Positions 5,022 through 5,700 of a stretch of DNA of 5,700 bases are shown one piece after another. A program made the translations under genes and the position numbers. The notes under the pieces were generated by a model. The model saw nothing but the letters and a program-made list of their open reading frames with translations, was not told where the DNA came from and made no database searches. Each line of letters opens with the position of its first letter. The stretch's first letter is position 1. The DNA is taken from NCBI GenBank assembly GCA_035601815.1, contig DATNNN010000026.1, forward strand, positions 1 to 5,700, in the 5' to 3' direction. This DNA comes from DATNNN01 sp035601815 (lineage in GTDB: Bacteria > Pseudomonadota > Alphaproteobacteria > Rhizobiales > Xanthobacteraceae).

Positions 5022-5700
5022 ATTTTCCCGAGTGCCTTCAGAACGCGCTCCGGTGTGAACGGCATCGCGGTCAGCGGTGCCGCGCCGAGCGGCCGCAATG
5101 CGTCGTTGATGGCGTTCATGATCGCGCCCGGCGCGCCGGCGGTGCCCGCCTCGCCCGCGCCCTTGGCGCCGAGCTCGGAATCCTTCGTCGGCGACACGCA
5201 GTGGCCGACCTCCATGTCGGGCATCTCCGCCGCCATGGGCACGAGATAGTCGGCCATGGTGCCGTTCACCAGCTGGCCGCGGCCGTCGTAGACGCAGTGC
5301 TCGTAGAGCGCAGCCCCGATGCCCTGCACGATGCCGCCGCGAACCTGCTCGTCGACGAGCTGCGGATTGATGACGGTGCCGCAGTCCTCCACGCACCAGT
5401 GCTTGAGGAGCTTGACGAAGCCGGTGTCGGTGTCGACCTCGACATAGGCGCCCTGGATGCCGTTGGTGAAGGCGAACGGCCAGGCGCGCGGCACGTAGTG
5501 GCGGGTTACGATGAACTCGGCTTGGAAGCCGGGCGGCAGCGTGTCGGGGCGGAAATAGACGACGCGCGCGACTTCATCGAGCGGCAGGCGCTCGCGGCCA
5601 GAGTCGGCGTCGACCACGATGCCGGCACGGATATCGAGCGTCTTCGGATCGGCTTGCAGCATCGAGCCTGCCGCGGCGAGCACGTTGGCGCGCAACGCCT
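5018..5700 (-). CDS. Xanthine dehydrogenase-family molybdenum hydroxylase, large (Mo-binding) subunit, C-terminal part
   Basis: About 226 C-terminal residues are visible; the frame is open through the right edge, so the start and most of the roughly 750-800-residue subunit lie outside. Typical motifs of the CoxL/aldehyde-oxidase-type subunit are present: GAYVEVDTDTG, then DCGTVINPQLVDEQVRGG followed by IVQGIGAALYE, then the loop KGAGEAGT-x-GAPGAI-x-NAI-x-DAL. The Glu of GAGEAGT (codon 5152-5150) is the base that activates the hydroxyl on molybdenum in this family. Such enzymes oxidise aldehydes, N-heterocycles or CO with FAD and 2Fe-2S partners, which are not in view. The CO-dehydrogenase loop with the active-site Cys would lie outside the window, so the substrate cannot be assigned. 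The TTG at 5695 is not a credible start. The stop codon overlaps that of the aldolase gene. Confidence 0.93.
   Translation of the reverse strand, partial: ALRANVLAAAGSMLQADPKTLDIRAGIVVDADSGRERLPLDEVARVVYFRPDTLPPGFQAEFIVTRHYVPRAWPFAFTNGIQGAYVEVDTDTGFVKLLKHWCVEDCGTVINPQLVDEQVRGGIVQGIGAALYEHCVYDGRGQLVNGTMADYLVPMAAEMPDMEVGHCVSPTKDSELGAKGAGEAGTAGAPGAIMNAINDALRPLGAAPLTAMPFTPERVLKALGKI

Noticed and set aside
4335..5396. 353-codon minus-strand frame
   Set aside because: Runs antisense through the aldolase and out of frame through the Mo-hydroxylase, both of which carry clear family motifs.
1..5700. CRISPR array, insertion sequence, tRNA or rRNA
   Set aside because: No regularly spaced direct repeats, transposase motifs, terminal repeats, tRNA-like cloverleaf or rRNA sequence were seen.

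Overview
High-GC sequence, probably from an alphaproteobacterium. The PqqA precursor type, the sorbosone-dehydrogenase-like PQQ enzymes with cytochrome c partners, and the aerobic Mo-hydroxylase would fit Hyphomicrobiales, but the species cannot be named from this window. The theme is pyrroloquinoline quinone (PQQ): the start of the cofactor's biosynthesis operon lies directly downstream of two predicted periplasmic PQQ dehydrogenases, each followed by its own c-type cytochrome.

Minus-strand block, in transcription order (right to left): PQQ dehydrogenase A (4097-2868, possible Tat signal); a two-heme cytochrome c (2878-2240) whose start overlaps the end of A; PQQ dehydrogenase B (2087-834, Sec-type signal); a strong hairpin terminator (782-808); a one-heme cytochrome c (716-360); a second terminator candidate (265-298); then pqqA (166-92), a 24-residue peptide gene easily missed by ORF callers, and the first 20 codons of pqqB (62-1), which leaves the window. 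The layout is two repeated dehydrogenase-cytochrome modules plus their cofactor supply. Electrons from the oxidised substrate would pass from PQQH2 to the periplasmic cytochromes and on to a terminal oxidase.

Plus-strand block: a 159-bp divergent intergenic region (4098-4256) leads into an HpcH/HpaI-family class II aldolase (4257-5021, GTG start). It converges on the C-terminal part of a xanthine-dehydrogenase-family molybdenum hydroxylase large subunit (5018-5700, minus strand, 5' end outside the window). The two stop codons share one CTAG palindrome.

The least expected pattern is a GGCTAGC-N15/16-CGCTAG imperfect inverted repeat. It occurs once upstream of pqqA and once in the dehydrogenase A/aldolase divergent region, and accounts for four of the five CTAG tetramers I found in the window. 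It may be a shared operator or promoter element coupling PQQ synthesis with dehydrogenase expression. A combined sugar or alcohol oxidation pathway (periplasmic oxidation, aldol cleavage, aldehyde oxidation) is possible but is inference only.
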